This document shows, piece after piece, positions 1 to 13,837 of a stretch of DNA of 56,411 nucleotides (position 1 is the first letter of the stretch; the number at the start of each line of letters is the position of its first letter). A model generated the notes under the pieces. The model was given only the letters and a program-made list of their open reading frames with translations. It ran no database searches and had not been told where the DNA came from. Source of the stretch: Lobulomyces angularis. Its lineage: Eukaryota > Chytridiomycota > Chytridiomycetes > Lobulomycetales > Lobulomycetaceae. The stretch is from NCBI GenBank assembly GCA_027604685.1, contig JADHYX010000072.1, positions 3,318 through 59,728 of the forward strand. Direction: 5' to 3'. The translations under genes were made by a program, and so were the position numbers.

Positions 1-23
1 TCAATTATATTTTTTTTTTTTAC

Positions 24-1730
24 CCCATCAAAGAAGTTAAAACAGATAAGGGTAAACATAATCCAGTTCCAGCAGTTATAATTTTCATAGAGTCATTCGT
101 TCTTTGTGAAGCTTGAGTAATTTCCATATTAATTTTCGCCAGATAATTTGAATGTGCACTTTTTTAAAGTAAAAAAAAAAAAATATAATTTTTTTAAATT
201 TTTTTTTTTTTTTTATATTTTTTAATTTTTTAATTTCTTTATTTACTATGTTAACGTTTCATCAAATGCATAAAATGATTGCGTGATAGAGATAGCTCTA
301 TCCTAGAATTAATATGTTAGACAGATTTTCATTTTTCAATTTTTTTTTTTTTTTTTTTTTACCTCAGCACTTTCAAAATACAAGGTAAGTTCCTGTCCCA
401 ACTGTAATTTACATTTTTTTAAAATAGTTTTTAGCAACAATACTTTTTGGGTCATCAATTTTGAGTAAATCATGCAACTCTTTCTAGCTTGGTGGATTCT
501 TTTTAGTACAATTGAGTTGGAACTCAAATTTTTTAATGATTTTGTCTCCTTATTAAAAAGTATTAACTCGTCTATTTCATCCGACTCTTGTTCTTTTTAA
601 ATTTTTTTTATTTTTATTTTTTTAATTTAAAAATAAAAATAATTTAAATACCAAGGATTTTTTGAGCAGGTTGTAAACTTGGTTTTTTTAAATTTTTTTT
701 TTTTTTAAAGAAAAAAATTAAAAAAAAAATAAAAATAAAAGAATTAATAATTACGAATCTAAAACATCTTCAAACAGTAATAAACAAATCCAACTTAAAA
801 AAAAAATTAACTTAGGTAATGGAATTTTTTTTCACCTTGGATTAAAAAAATTGATATTAAAGTCAATTCTCTCAGAACTTGAAACATCGCTATTGAATTT
901 AATTTTTGACATCAGATTTAGTACTGAGTTACAATGTGTAATATCATCCATGTGAAAAGTTAAACTTGAAAAGAAAAAAAAAGATAATAAAAATAAAAAA
1001 AAAGGAAAAAAAAGAAAAAAATTACACAAAATCATTAAAGACCAAAATAAAAAGTGTAACTATTTCATTACTCGCCTTAATCAGTAGCTCTTGTTTAGAA
1101 ATAGAATATTGATCCTTTTCGACAGAGTTGTAGTAATTTTTTGATGAAAAATTTGAAGCGGTGCAGTGAATAATTAAACAATAGTAATTTTCAAAAAATT
1201 CACATCTTTCTCTTTCTCTTTCTACTCTGTTTTCTAAATCTTCTATAGTCAAAGGATGAATATTAAATACTTTCTGAATCAAGCAGAGTTCTTCGTTTGA
1301 AGGGTTAAAACAATTTAACCAAAAACTTCCTATATAAAAAATGAAACAAATGTAAAAAAAAAAAATTAAATTTTAAAGATAGTTAACCTTCATCAGCTCT
1401 TTTTTCCAACCAGCATATATCCTCGTTGGGTTTCAGGAAACCAAAATCTGAAAAAGTTTTGGCTTCAACCGCACCGTTAATCGGTGAATAAAATAAATAG
1501 TTTGATAGTCCTCTTTTATTTTGCTTCGATATATTTTTAAAATTTAGATAATTCTTTTTTGATCTAACTGGAGGGGACAGTGGATTTTGGCAAGATTTTA
1601 AAGGATTGAAATTTATAAACTCTTTAATGGAATTTATTGTATGTTCATTTTTATTTTTTCTTGATTCGTCTTCAGTAGAGTTGAGAGTAGTTTCAAATAC
1701 CGGATAGCTTTCATTGAAGTAATTATTCAT
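24..1730 (-). CDS. CorA-family magnesium transporter (ALR/MNR2 type), 3' end beyond the window
   Basis: Predicted Mg2+ channel of the CorA superfamily, fungal ALR1/MNR2 branch. Exons on the minus strand are 1730-1388, 1329-1026, 964-836, 793-755, 677-652, 586-363, 302-247 and 158-24; they join in frame for about 418 residues. The first ~115 residues are a low-complexity cytosolic N-terminus. Next comes the family segment FNIHPLTIEDLENRVERER, then an LLFEDVLDS helix, then a long helical stalk with ESDEIDELI and KRIHQARKS. The last visible exon holds HSNYLAKINMEI and the start of the first membrane helix (TAGTGLCLPLSVLTSLMG), ending at a splice donor. The diagnostic GMN pore motif should lie in the next exon, outside the window, so it is unseen. 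One exon is only 26 nt. Membrane location (plasma membrane or vacuole) cannot be told apart here. Confidence 0.9.
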
Positions 1731-2095
1731 TTTTTTTTTTTTTATTTTTGTGTAGTTTGTAAATTAGTAAAACACTCCTAATTTTATAAATAAAAATTTT
1801 AGTTTTTGAAGTTTACATATAAATGATAAAGCTTATCAATTCTATATAAAACAAACTAAATAATTAATTCGATGCGTTAATAAATTTGAGTTTAATTTTA
1901 AAAGAAATTCAAAATGTTTGAAAAAGAATGATTTGTAAATTACAAAAAGCTGTTTTTTATTCAGCTCTAAAAAAAAGAGTATATTAATTAAAAATAGCTT
2001 CAAAAACTAAAGCTCAAGATAAAAAAATTAAACAAAAATGAAAGGTAAGGTAGACTTTAGCACTTCCAAATGTTTTGCAATTAGTTAATATCAAT
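1731..2095. other. Intergenic, upstream of the CorA gene
   Basis: AT-rich non-coding sequence between the CorA start codon and the decayed LRR copy. It begins with a T-run against the CorA start, which is common before start codons in this window. I see no gene, RNA or clear element. Confidence 0.5.
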
Positions 2096-2099
2096 TTAA

Positions 2100-2704
2100 T
2101 TTTTATTTTAGCGTCTTATCTGAAATTGAAATAAAAGTGATACCGAACTCGTTATTTGATTCTGTTCCATATTTAAATTCATTGTAATTTAACAGAAGTT
2201 TAAATGTTACTAAATTTTTTTTTTAAAATCCAGATATTGACATGAAAACCAACTGGAGACATTGAAAATGTTTACTGCCAGTTCATGATAATTTCTTAGG
2301 TATACTTAAGAGTTAAGCAAGAAAAAAAAAATTAAAGGGAAAAAGTAGTTGAATTCGAAGTGAACTTATTTTTAGGTACTTTATATACACATTTATGTAT
2401 ATTTTTGTCTTGCTTGTTATTGTTTTAAATATAATTTTTTTTGTTTTTTTTTTAGAATTTCCTAGGAAAGTTAAAGATGAAAGAGTTGAAAAAGGTTAAT
2501 GCAATATCGATTTGGAAAACTGCAAGTAATGTGATTACATCAAATGTGGGAAGTTTCAGTGATGGTTCTTCAAGTTGTAGCATAGAAGGAAAGACACGAA
2601 GTGAATTTAGTTTGCAAAATATGAAAGAAAACCTTAAAAGAGAACTTAAGGAAGAAATGAGTCGAGAACTGAATGCATTAATGGCTTCTTTGTGTAAAAT
2701 TTAA
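2100..2704 (+). pseudogene. Decayed, internally deleted copy of the LRR receptor gene 3' part
   Basis: This stretch matches pieces of the intact LRR gene at 6517-11068, in the same order but with large gaps. About 2110-2185 matches an LRR exon near 8555-8622; 2235-2272 matches the next exon near 8683; 2272-2300 matches intron sequence near 10360; 2310-2704 matches 10670-11068. Introns are retained, so it arose from DNA and not from mRNA. The LRR piece carries an in-frame stop (CTG AAA TTG AAA TAA), so no receptor can be made. The last exon (2456-2704) still reads openly through KRELKEEMSREL and a stop at the same place as the intact gene, with scattered substitutions. Remnant confidence is high; whether the tail is expressed is unknown. 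Confidence 0.85.
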
Positions 2705-3000
2705 TAACTTTTATTGTAATGCAAGTAATTCTTCTATTGAAATTTCAGTTCACTTTTATTTTTTTTTAAATATTTTTAGCTTTATAAAAAATAAACTTTT
2801 TTAGAATCTTATAAACTTAAAATATTTATTTTATAATTTTTATTCAATTTTCATTATCATTTTTTGTGCATAACAAAATTGATCTACAAAGTTACTTTCT
2901 ATTACGAAATAAATATGTATTTTGTTTAATGATCTGTCTATCAAGATTCCTTACTTTACATATGAAGCAATACACTTTATATATGAAGCAATACACCAAC
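2705..3000. repeat. Duplicated 3' flank of the LRR gene, ending in a short tandem repeat
   Basis: Non-coding sequence homologous to 11069-11320 downstream of the intact LRR gene; for example AGAATCTTATAAACTTAAAA near 2803 matches near 11162, and ATTATCATTTTTTG occurs in both. Similarity fades at about 2955-2965. At 2957-2998 a unit of about 20 bases containing ATATGAAGCAATACAC is present twice in tandem, exactly where homology ends and just upstream of the phosphoglucomutase gene. Confidence 0.75.
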
Positions 3001-3081
3001 AGTCAAATTTTAACAAATTTTATGTGTATACAGTACACCTTTTTTAAAAAAAACATGTTTATAAATTTTTCCAAAAAATAA

Positions 3082-5477
<2,396 letters not shown>

Positions 5478-5519
5478 ATGCTTTTTTTTTTATTTTATAT
5501 GCGTATATATAAAGAATAT

Positions 5520-5830
5520 CTTTTTTTATTTTTTGATGATTTTTTTTGTTGTTTTAATGAGATTAACAGATAATGAAATATAACATTATATGTTCTATTC
5601 TACGAAGTTTTTTTGTGAATAGTAAACGTCAATCAAGTTATATTTGCATAAATGTTTTTAAATTCAATTTTTTTATGTTCTTGAAGTACTTTATGTATAT
5701 AAAATCAACATACAAAAATCAAGTAATGAAAAAGAATACATTCAACAAAGGTAAAAACAGAACACCTTGGAATAACGGCAGACTTTCTATGAGATAGAAT
5801 TTCAGGAAATAGCATGTTTAGTTTTTTAGT
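5520..5830 (-). pseudogene. Remnant of the aspartyl protease 3' end and its flank
   Basis: 5520-5690 matches 11335-11510 (for example ATTATATGTTCTA near 5585 and near 11393). 5695-5815 matches the last exon of the protease at about 11500-11620 (shared AACAGAACACCTTGGAATA). Relative to the intact copy it has substitutions and small indels, and nothing upstream of the protease C-terminus is preserved. It continues the same segmental copy seen at 2100-2965, on the other side of the phosphoglucomutase gene. Confidence 0.75.
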
Positions 5831-6516
5831 TGCTTTTGGTGCCAGAGATCATGAGACAGAAGGAAACTGCGATTTAAGATTGTTTTGTTTTCAATTTTTT
5901 TAAAATAGTCATTTATATTTTTTTATGTGATATATTATTTGAAAAAAAAAAACAAAGTGCCCAAGTTATAGAAAGACACTTGAATTGTCTCATTATCTCT
6001 CATTATCAAAGTATATAATACTGTTATAGAAATATTATAGATTTTAAATATGCTCTAAACTGTCTAAATAGTCGCTAAATTGTAGCAAACTATCTCCAAA
6101 ATATAGTCTAAATATACATAAATAAAATAAAAATATAACTAATACAATATTAAATTTAAATCTGTTTTAAAGTTAATCGTACTATATAACTGCTAAAATA
6201 TACTACAAACGCATTTTTAATGCAATTTACTCTTGAGTTACCACTTTTCATTACCAATAAAAATCTCAAAAAAAATTATTCTATACTAAAATTATACTAA
6301 AATTATGTGAATAATCGCAGTAATTTTGCAAAGCCTTTCTGTTTACTTTTAAGTTTTAACGCAAAAATAGGAGTTTACAATGACACCTTTATAAAATAAA
6401 AATTTAAAAGACAAAGCTTTCTAATTCTTGGAAAAAAATATCTTATTTATTCTTTTAAAATTTTCTCAATCTTTTTCTTTTTTTTTTTCTTTTTATTTTG
6501 CTTCATTTAATAAAAA
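5831..6516. other. Intergenic, upstream of the LRR gene
   Basis: AT-rich sequence with several near-repeats of TCTAAAT/GCTAAAT type around 6040-6125, and a pyrimidine-rich tract (about 6465-6500) just before the LRR start codon that could serve as its promoter region. No gene seen. Confidence 0.5.
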
Positions 6517-9500
6517 ATGTTCAAGTTTATTTTGTTGGGATTTATTTCTTCAATTTTTGCCCAAAATCCTATAAACGAATGTGAGATCTTGAGCAACAAT
6601 CCCATTTTTGGACTTACTCCTCAAGATGTATTGCAATGCTCAAATAGTTTTACTAGTCCAACCGTTACAGCCAACAACTCTATAATATCTTCCATTACCC
6701 TTGACATTACTGACAATTGTAAATTAATGTAGAACAAATTTCATTAACAAAAACTTTAAACAGCCCAGTATGAACTTTCATCAATACCAGAAGAAGTTTA
6801 TAGGCTCCGTTCTCTTCACACTTTAATTTTTAATGGTTTTTCTATAACAAATTTAACATTCCAAAACTTTCAATCTGCAACATCTCTACGTGTATTATCT
6901 CTAGCTGGTACTATCAATAATATAATAGCAAACCAGCAACAATGTGAAATTGATATTTGCCATGATGAACCTAGTTTATTTTCAAGTTTAACGGGATTAA
7001 ACTCTCTAAACTTAAGAGATAGCGCACTTCAATTGCTGCCTGGAAATACTTTCGCTAACTTAACAAATCTCACTGAACTGTATTTTAATTTTTTTTTTCC
7101 CAAAAATGGAATGTACTTTAATTTTTTTTGTTTACTCCTTGTTTTTTTTTTTTTTAGTAATCTACAAAACAATAACTTTATAAAACTTCCTAAGCTCTCT
7201 GGTTTAAGTAATTTACAAGTCCTGTATGTAAATTGTTCAACATGATGACAAGAAAAATCTTATTTTTTCTTTTTTATTCCTTTGACAGGGAGGTGCAGAA
7301 CAATTACATTTTCGAAATTCCAGAGAACGCCTTTATATCTTTGGGAAAGCTTAAGACTGTGTTAGTTAAAAGTTTATTTAAAAATTTACAATTTCGTTTT
7401 TAGAGATTTTTCCAACAATTTCATTACCAATTTGGGAAATGCACTGGCAGGGCTAAAACTTGAAACCTTAAGGTTGTCTTTTAATGAAATTGCTAATATC
7501 ACCAAAGGATCCTTGGGAGATTTTTCCTCTCTTGTGCTATTGTACGAAAAGAAAATGATATTTTAATTTTTACTCCTATAAATATATTGCCTTATTTTTC
7601 AGTGAAATGACGAACAACCTAATTAGTAACCTTCCTGTTGGTTTTTTTAATAATGCAACTGTGCTTTCTGATTTGTAATATACTTGTTTAACCTTTTTAA
7701 ATCTTTACCTATTTTTTTAATAGATATTTTCAATATAACAAGCTAGAAACATTACCTGAAGGCTTACTGAATGACTGCGTTAGCCTTGAAAGAATGTAAT
7801 TTAGTTTCAAAATTTTGTGAGTTCACAAACTTAATTTTTTTTTAGCGATTTTTCTGATAATTTGATAAAATCTATACCGGACAACTTTTTTGAACGTCTA
7901 CCTAGGCTTTTGTTATTGTTAGTCAATACCTTTTTTATGTTTATCGCAACTTAAAATCATTTTTTTAGATCATTATTAAATAATCACTTAGAAAAGGTTC
8001 CTTCAAGTATCCCATTCAGTACCATCAACATACTGTAATGATTAGTTATTTTTTTTTATTAATTTATAATTTTTTTCTTAATTTATTTTTTTAATCAAGT
8101 TATTTAGGAAACAACAAATTAACAACCCTTCCGGCTACATTTAAAAATCTAACTGCAATTACCGAGCTTGATCTTTCCTATAACCAATTAACGGAGTTAC
8201 CGGAATTGGTTAACATCCCTATTGATAGCTACCTTTTTATTCATAACAATGCATTGACAAAGTTACCACTGTTCAATCCTGAGATTACATTTCTGCATTT
8301 ATCTTACAATAACTTTCAATTTAAACCAAATGAAAAACCTTTTGAGAAATACGAAAAGCTATCATCGCTGTAAAAAAAAAAAAAAAAAAAATACGGAAAA
8401 TCAAAAAATTTATATATATTTTAAATATTTTAGATTTTTGAGGAATGCGCTTGGTTTCATACCAAATACACTTCTGGTCGGTCCAAAATCATTGATGGCA
8501 CTGTAAATATTTTTCTTACAGCAAAAAACATTTTAAATTTTTATTTAAGAGACTTATCTCGAAATGGAATAAAAGTAATACCGGACTCGTTATTTGATCC
8601 TGTGCCAGATTTAAATACATTGTAATTTGACAGTTTTTACAAATTCTATAAGTAAAAATTACAAAATTTTTTCGAAATCTAGATATTTACATGAAAACCA
8701 ATTAGAAACTTTAGAATCAAGAACCTTTAATTCAATTTCTAATTTAGCTTATCTGTATATTCATTGTATTTTATTGTTTAATTTTTTTTTTTTTTTTTCA
8801 ATATTTTTTTAGACTCTTAGGAAATAACTTATTAAAATCATTGCCCAATGATATCTTTAGCAAGTTTAAATACTTGTTTTTCCTGTACAGTTTAATATTT
8901 TTTGTTTATTATTTTTAACTTAAAATATTATCAAATCTAATAAAAATTTTAGGGATTTACACTCAAATAAATTTGAAAAATTAGATTCCGAAATTTTGAA
9001 CCCTTTGAATGCCACGTTAACTGACTTGTATTTTTTTAAAAAATTTTAAATATTAATTCCTTTTTTTTTAACTATTTTTGTAGCTATTTATTCAACAACA
9101 CAGATTTCAAAGAAGAAATACCTATTCTTAGCAATTTTAGTAGTCTCGTCACTTGTGTAGTTCAGGAATTGGGAAGAGCCTGCAAACCAGCTAATTCAAG
9201 TTTAATACATCCTGCCTGCTTGACATTTTATTCACTTCCTTGTAATAAAAAAAAAAAGAATGAAATATTTGTTTAATATTTTTTTAGCATGCAATCGTAA
9301 ATGGTCCATCTCGGAAACTATCAATCACGTTGACTCAATTCTTCTGATTGTGTTTATTGCAATATTCATTGTGGCTACTACAGCCATTATTGCCTTATTA
9401 AAAATGAAGAAAAAAAAATCTTTAAAAAGAAAGCAAAAACATGAAGAAGAGCTTTCTATTCATTCAGCTCCTGTGGAAAAAAAAGTAGGTCTACTTCAGT

Positions 9501-11068
9501 TGATGAAGAAAGCTGTAGTAAGTCCACACGAGGTTTTTGTCAGTGCTGAAGAAGTTCACTATGACTCTCCAAAAATTTACAAATTTAGAATTTTATCCGC
9601 AATTATCATTACCATTGTCTTTATTGGATATGTATTTTTTGAAGCAACTAATTTGGCTACTTCAATTACAACCACTACTTCAATTATGCCATATTTTAAC
9701 AAAGAAACTAATTTTAGCTCTTTTGATATTCCGGTTATGAAGTTTTCTACGGAACCTTTAACTTGTATGTATATGCATAACGCCGAAGTGAAAAACTGCT
9801 TTGATGGGAAAGATTGGTTTTCTGGTGAACTTTTTGATTCTACCTTCAGCATTCCCGAAAATTCAACTATTCAAGATAGAATTTCAAAGAGAGAGCTACT
9901 CTCGTCTGTAAACTTAAAATTATGGGAAATAGAAAACGGCATTGTTAAAGAAAATGTTGAATATATCGATGTAAGATCTTTAAAATCTCTTTTTTCTTTT
10001 ATTTTTTCCCTTTTTTGGAAAACTAATTTGAATTTGATTAGGTGCTGTTAGGTAATGGCAGTATTAGTAGCAATGTCAGTTTCTATCATTTTGGTGCCTT
10101 AAATGAAGCTGCTCTGAAAATCCAAGATAATGTTGTTAAATATAGAAATACTTTTACAGTTAACATATTTCCGGCTATGATAAATGTTGTAAAGTTTCAA
10201 CTAAACGTTAATAGGTAACATCTTGTAAATTATTCAAGACATTTATTTGTCAAGGTCATTAACTGGTGGTTATTTTGGTTCTTTTGATTCAACATACAAA
10301 GACAGATACACTTATGATCTCTCTATGGTAAATTTTATTTATATTTCTTTTTATTTACTGCCAGTTCTTAACAATTTCTTAGGAATATATAATATCACCA
10401 AATGGCGAGACTATTGTAAGAGCTGTTCCTAAAAGTTTTGATGCTAGGATAATTACTGAAACTCGAAATTACACTGTAATTTCTCTTTTATCTGCAATTG
10501 CCACCTTAGGGTCAACAGCAGCTGCATTTTATGTTTTCCTTTATGGAGCTGGGCCGTTTAAGCCTTGGTAATAATATGAAGTAAAAAAAAAATTTTTATT
10601 AACTCGATTTCTTTTTTTTTAGGGGAATTGTACAAGAAAAAATTGATGACGTAGAAGAAAGACTAGCTAGAGTTAAGCAAGAAAAAAAAATTAAAGGTGA
10701 AAAAGAAGTTGAATGGGAAGTAAACTTATTTTTAGGTAATTTATTCATACATTTATATATACATTTTTGATTTGTTTTTTATTGTTTTAAATTTTTTTTT
10801 TTTTTGTATGTTTTTAGATATACCTACAAAAGTTAAAGATGAACGAATTGAAAAGAAGATAAATGCAATATCGAATTGGAAAACAGCAAGTTATGTAAAT
10901 TCATCAAATGTGGGAAGTTTCAGTGATAGTTCTCCGAGTGGTAGCATAGAAGGAAAGACACCAAGTGAATTTAGTTTGAAAAATATGAAAGAAGACCTTA
11001 AAAGAGAACTTAAGGAAGAAATGAGTAGAGAACTGAAAGCATTAATGGCTTCGTTGCGTAAAATTTAA
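6517..11068 (+). CDS. Leucine-rich-repeat surface protein with three predicted membrane segments
   Basis: About 1,114 residues by my exon count. Residues 1-15 (MFKFILLGFISSIFA) are a signal peptide. The ectodomain holds roughly 20 LRRs of the LxxLxLxxNxLxxLP type and ends in a Cys-containing cap near residue 620. A first membrane helix (LLIVFIAIFIVATTAIIALL, ~642-661) is followed by a very basic loop of about 60 residues, a second helix (RILSAIIITIVFIGYVFFEA, ~723-742), an exported segment of about 210 residues and a third helix (VISLLSAIATLGSTAAAFYV). The ~120-residue tail carries a charged helix, KRELKEEMSRELKALM. Fourteen consecutive introns in the LRR region all fall in phase 2 at the same repeat position; the introns before and after this block are phase 1. 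No kinase or TIR domain is visible. A recognition or adhesion role is inference. A decayed partial copy lies at 2100-2704. Confidence 0.88.
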
Positions 11069-11506
11069 TAGCTTTTATAGTAATGCAAAAAAATGCATCT
11101 GTTGAAGATTCACTTCACCATTTTTAGAAAATTTTTAGATTTATATAAAATAAACTTTTTTAGAATCTTCTAAACTTAAAATATATGTTTTGCATAAGTT
11201 TTGTTCAATATTTATTATCATTTTTTGTACATAACAACATTGATCTTCTACAAATAATTAAGAAATAATTATGTATTTATTAAGTAATATATTCTATCAA
11301 GATTACTATCCATTTGCATGTATGTAAAAAAAACTTTTTTTTTACCAATTTTTTGTTGATTTAATGAGATTAAAAGATAAATAAAATATATATATTATAT
11401 GTTCTACTCTATGTAATTTTTGTGAAATAGACTACATCACTCGAGTTAATATTGCAGATGTTTTTACAATAAATTTTTTTATGTATACCTCTTTATACAT
11501 ATAGCG
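11069..11506. repeat. Convergent intergenic region, intact member of the duplicated segment
   Basis: Lies between the ends of the LRR gene (+) and the protease gene (-). Its left part matches 2705-2965 and its right part matches 5520-5690. In this copy only about 15-30 bases (about 11315-11340) occupy the place where the other copy carries the whole phosphoglucomutase gene. Confidence 0.75.
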
Positions 11507-13365
11507 TTAACATACGAACATGAAAGTAAAGAAAAAAAATACAATCATTAAGGTAGAAACAGAACACCTTGGAATAGCGGCAGACTTTCTCTGTGAATCT
11601 TCAGATAGATTTTCAGGTGTAAAATACAAATTGCTTTTAACAACAAGGTCAAAAACTCCAACTAACTCATCCTCCTGACAGTTAACAAAATTAACATAAA
11701 AACTTTCATTTCCCATGTTGTCAAACTCAAATAACACTTCATCTTTTTTGTTAAAAACAAAGTTGGATTTATAGCATCTATTTTTCTTTCTGTTTGAAAC
11801 TCCAAATCCGATTCGGTAATTTTTGTAGTCAAAAACGGTAACGAATTTTTTTAATAAGGCATTTCCTATTAATATCCCATTTTCACCATTTTTAAAAATC
11901 CCATCCTGACCAAAGAATGTGGATATACAGAGGTTACCAAAGGAAAGGATGTAGTCAGAGCCTTTAAAGGTTAATGTAATATCTTTGCTATCGTTTCCAA
12001 AAATTTGAGTGTAAAAGTTTAAGCTCACTTCAGGTAAATTATACAAATTGTCGCATTTGATTTGATATATGACTGAACCTCCCTTTTCGCTTTCATTTAA
12101 GTATACAGTCGCATTAAAATAGGAGTTCAGTTCTTTTGCCAAGTGTAAACTTAAATAGTTGACGCTTGTGCCAGTATCAAAAACTGCATAATAATTGCTG
12201 GGTAGTTTTATGGCTGCGACTTCATTATTTTCATTTTTAACATTTATTGAATTATTAATTGGCGCTGCCCAATGTTTCTTGTAAGGGTTTACATAAATCC
12301 AGGTTAAATTTCCTATGAGATGATTTTTATTCATTCCTCCAATTATTAATTCTGCATTTTCATTACTAAAATTCAAAAAATTAATACCAAAAAAAATTTT
12401 TTTTTTTACTTTTCATCAATCCAGTAACTAAAAACTTCCGAGGTTAAATTAGACAAATTATTCATAAACAGTGGGTAATCTTTGGAGCGCAACCCCATTC
12501 CAACTAATCCATCCAATGTGTTATCACCTGGAAAAATTTAAAAAAATTTTAAGGAAAAATTAAATTTAATTTGTTCAAACTTAAAAAAGTTGCCTCAATA
12601 AATGGAAAGTCCATAATTTTAAGATTTCCTACTCCAACAGAATCTGAAACAAGCTTTCCCGAAATTTTACTTTGATCCACATATACTACAGGCTCACTGA
12701 GTTGTCCAGAATCTTTGTATGTGTTACTTTCTGCACTATTAAAAGATGTCATTCCTTCTTCTTAGCAAACAAAAACAAAGAAAAAGATTGAGGATATCAG
12801 CAAAAATTGAGTTTATACCTTTACACACATCTAACTTACATTCTGAGCTTCTTACCCAGCATTGAAAACTTCCAGTATCAAAAAGTACAGACTTAATAAC
12901 TTGAGCAGGGGTTCTTTTTAGTCAACAGTGTCAATAACAAAAAGATTTTTATTATACATACCCAATTTCAATCTGAAAATTAATAAAAAGGTAAAAAAAA
13001 AAAAAAGGAAGTTAATATTTACTAAAATCAAAAAAAATAAAAAATTTTTTTTTTTAATTTACTTGTCCTAGAAACGCCAGCAAAGTTTTAGAATTGTTTG
13101 AGATTAAAAAATTTTTTAGGAGATTTCTCTTTTCCAGAATGCTGTAGTCATTAGAGTGTAAATTTTTGTGGTCTTCATTCAAAATCCTTTTCATGTCATA
13201 TCTGTACGAAATATCAAAAATAGATAAAACTTTGTTTAAAAGTAAAGGATACTTGAATTATAATTACTTTATAATATTATTTTGACCACCAACAAAGGTA
13301 CAGATCGAATAAATTAATATAAAACACACGATATTGTTAAGAGCAATTGAAGTATTTTTAAACAT
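11507..13365 (-). CDS. Pepsin-family (A1) aspartyl protease, probably GPI-anchored (yapsin-like)
   Basis: Exons are 13365-13268, 13201-13063, 12972-12962, 12913-12819, 12760-12581, 12527-12410 and 12365-11507, totalling 1500 nt and 499 residues. The N-terminus has a hydrophobic secretion signal (NNIVCFILIYSICTFVGG), then a propeptide-like basic stretch. The first catalytic motif is VLFDTGSFQCW, preceded by the usual IEIGTPAQ; the flap region and LDGLVGMGL follow. The second catalytic motif is AVFDTGTSVNYL. FGQDGIFKNG and ILIGNALLKKFVTVFD match the C-terminal lobe. The last ~20 residues are hydrophobic after small residues (STLMIVFFFFTFMFVC), as in a GPI-attachment signal. One exon is only 11 nt, coding IEIG across its edges. 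Probably acts at the cell surface; substrate unknown. Its 3' end is copied at 5690-5815. Confidence 0.93.
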
Positions 13366-13837
13366 GGAAATTTTAGTTTTAGGCGAATTATAGCAAATTT
13401 ACAAACTTGCTTGCTATACTTTCTAGAATAAATAATTAAACAATCTTAATTATTCTATAAAAAAAAAAAAAAAAGGAAGTATGTTGTTTTTTGGACATTG
13501 TTTGGCAATTTAAAAAATTAAAGTATGCAATATAAAAAAAAAACTTCATGTTGCATGAGTAACTGACACTTCAAAATTTTTCAAAAAAAAAATACTTTTT
13601 TTTTTTTTTTGCCTTATTTTCCAAAAAGCAAAAATTAAAACCTTTTTTAAAAATATCCCATCAATTAGTAAAATATAGTAACATAATTCAAACAACAATA
13701 TAAGTTGAAAATCATTTTATTTAAAAAAATAAATAAATATAAAAAGCACCGTTTTACATCACATTTCTGCAATTTTACAACTGGAAAATTAATTCAACTT
13801 TTCTCAAAAGAACCATTTTTTAAAATAAAAAATATAT
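13366..13837. other. Divergent intergenic region between protease and FkbM gene
   Basis: Contains only AT-rich sequence with A- and T-runs. It must hold the 5' ends of both the protease (-) and the FkbM-type gene (+), but I see no distinct motif. Confidence 0.5.

Noticed and set aside
336..360. Long homopolymer T/A runs considered as poly-A tails of inserted retrocopies.
   Set aside because: Such runs occur at nearly every intron and intergenic spacer here, and no intron-less gene copy with target-site repeats is next to them.
5838..5860. FGARD-like reading (GGTGCCAGAGAT) near the end of the duplicated segment, possibly an FkbM remnant.
   Set aside because: Only about 12 bases match the FkbM motif and the surrounding sequence does not align.
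9537..9852. Additional open frames on both strands over the LRR gene's membrane exons.
   Set aside because: They are shadows of the long in-frame exon 9289-9971 and have no independent support.
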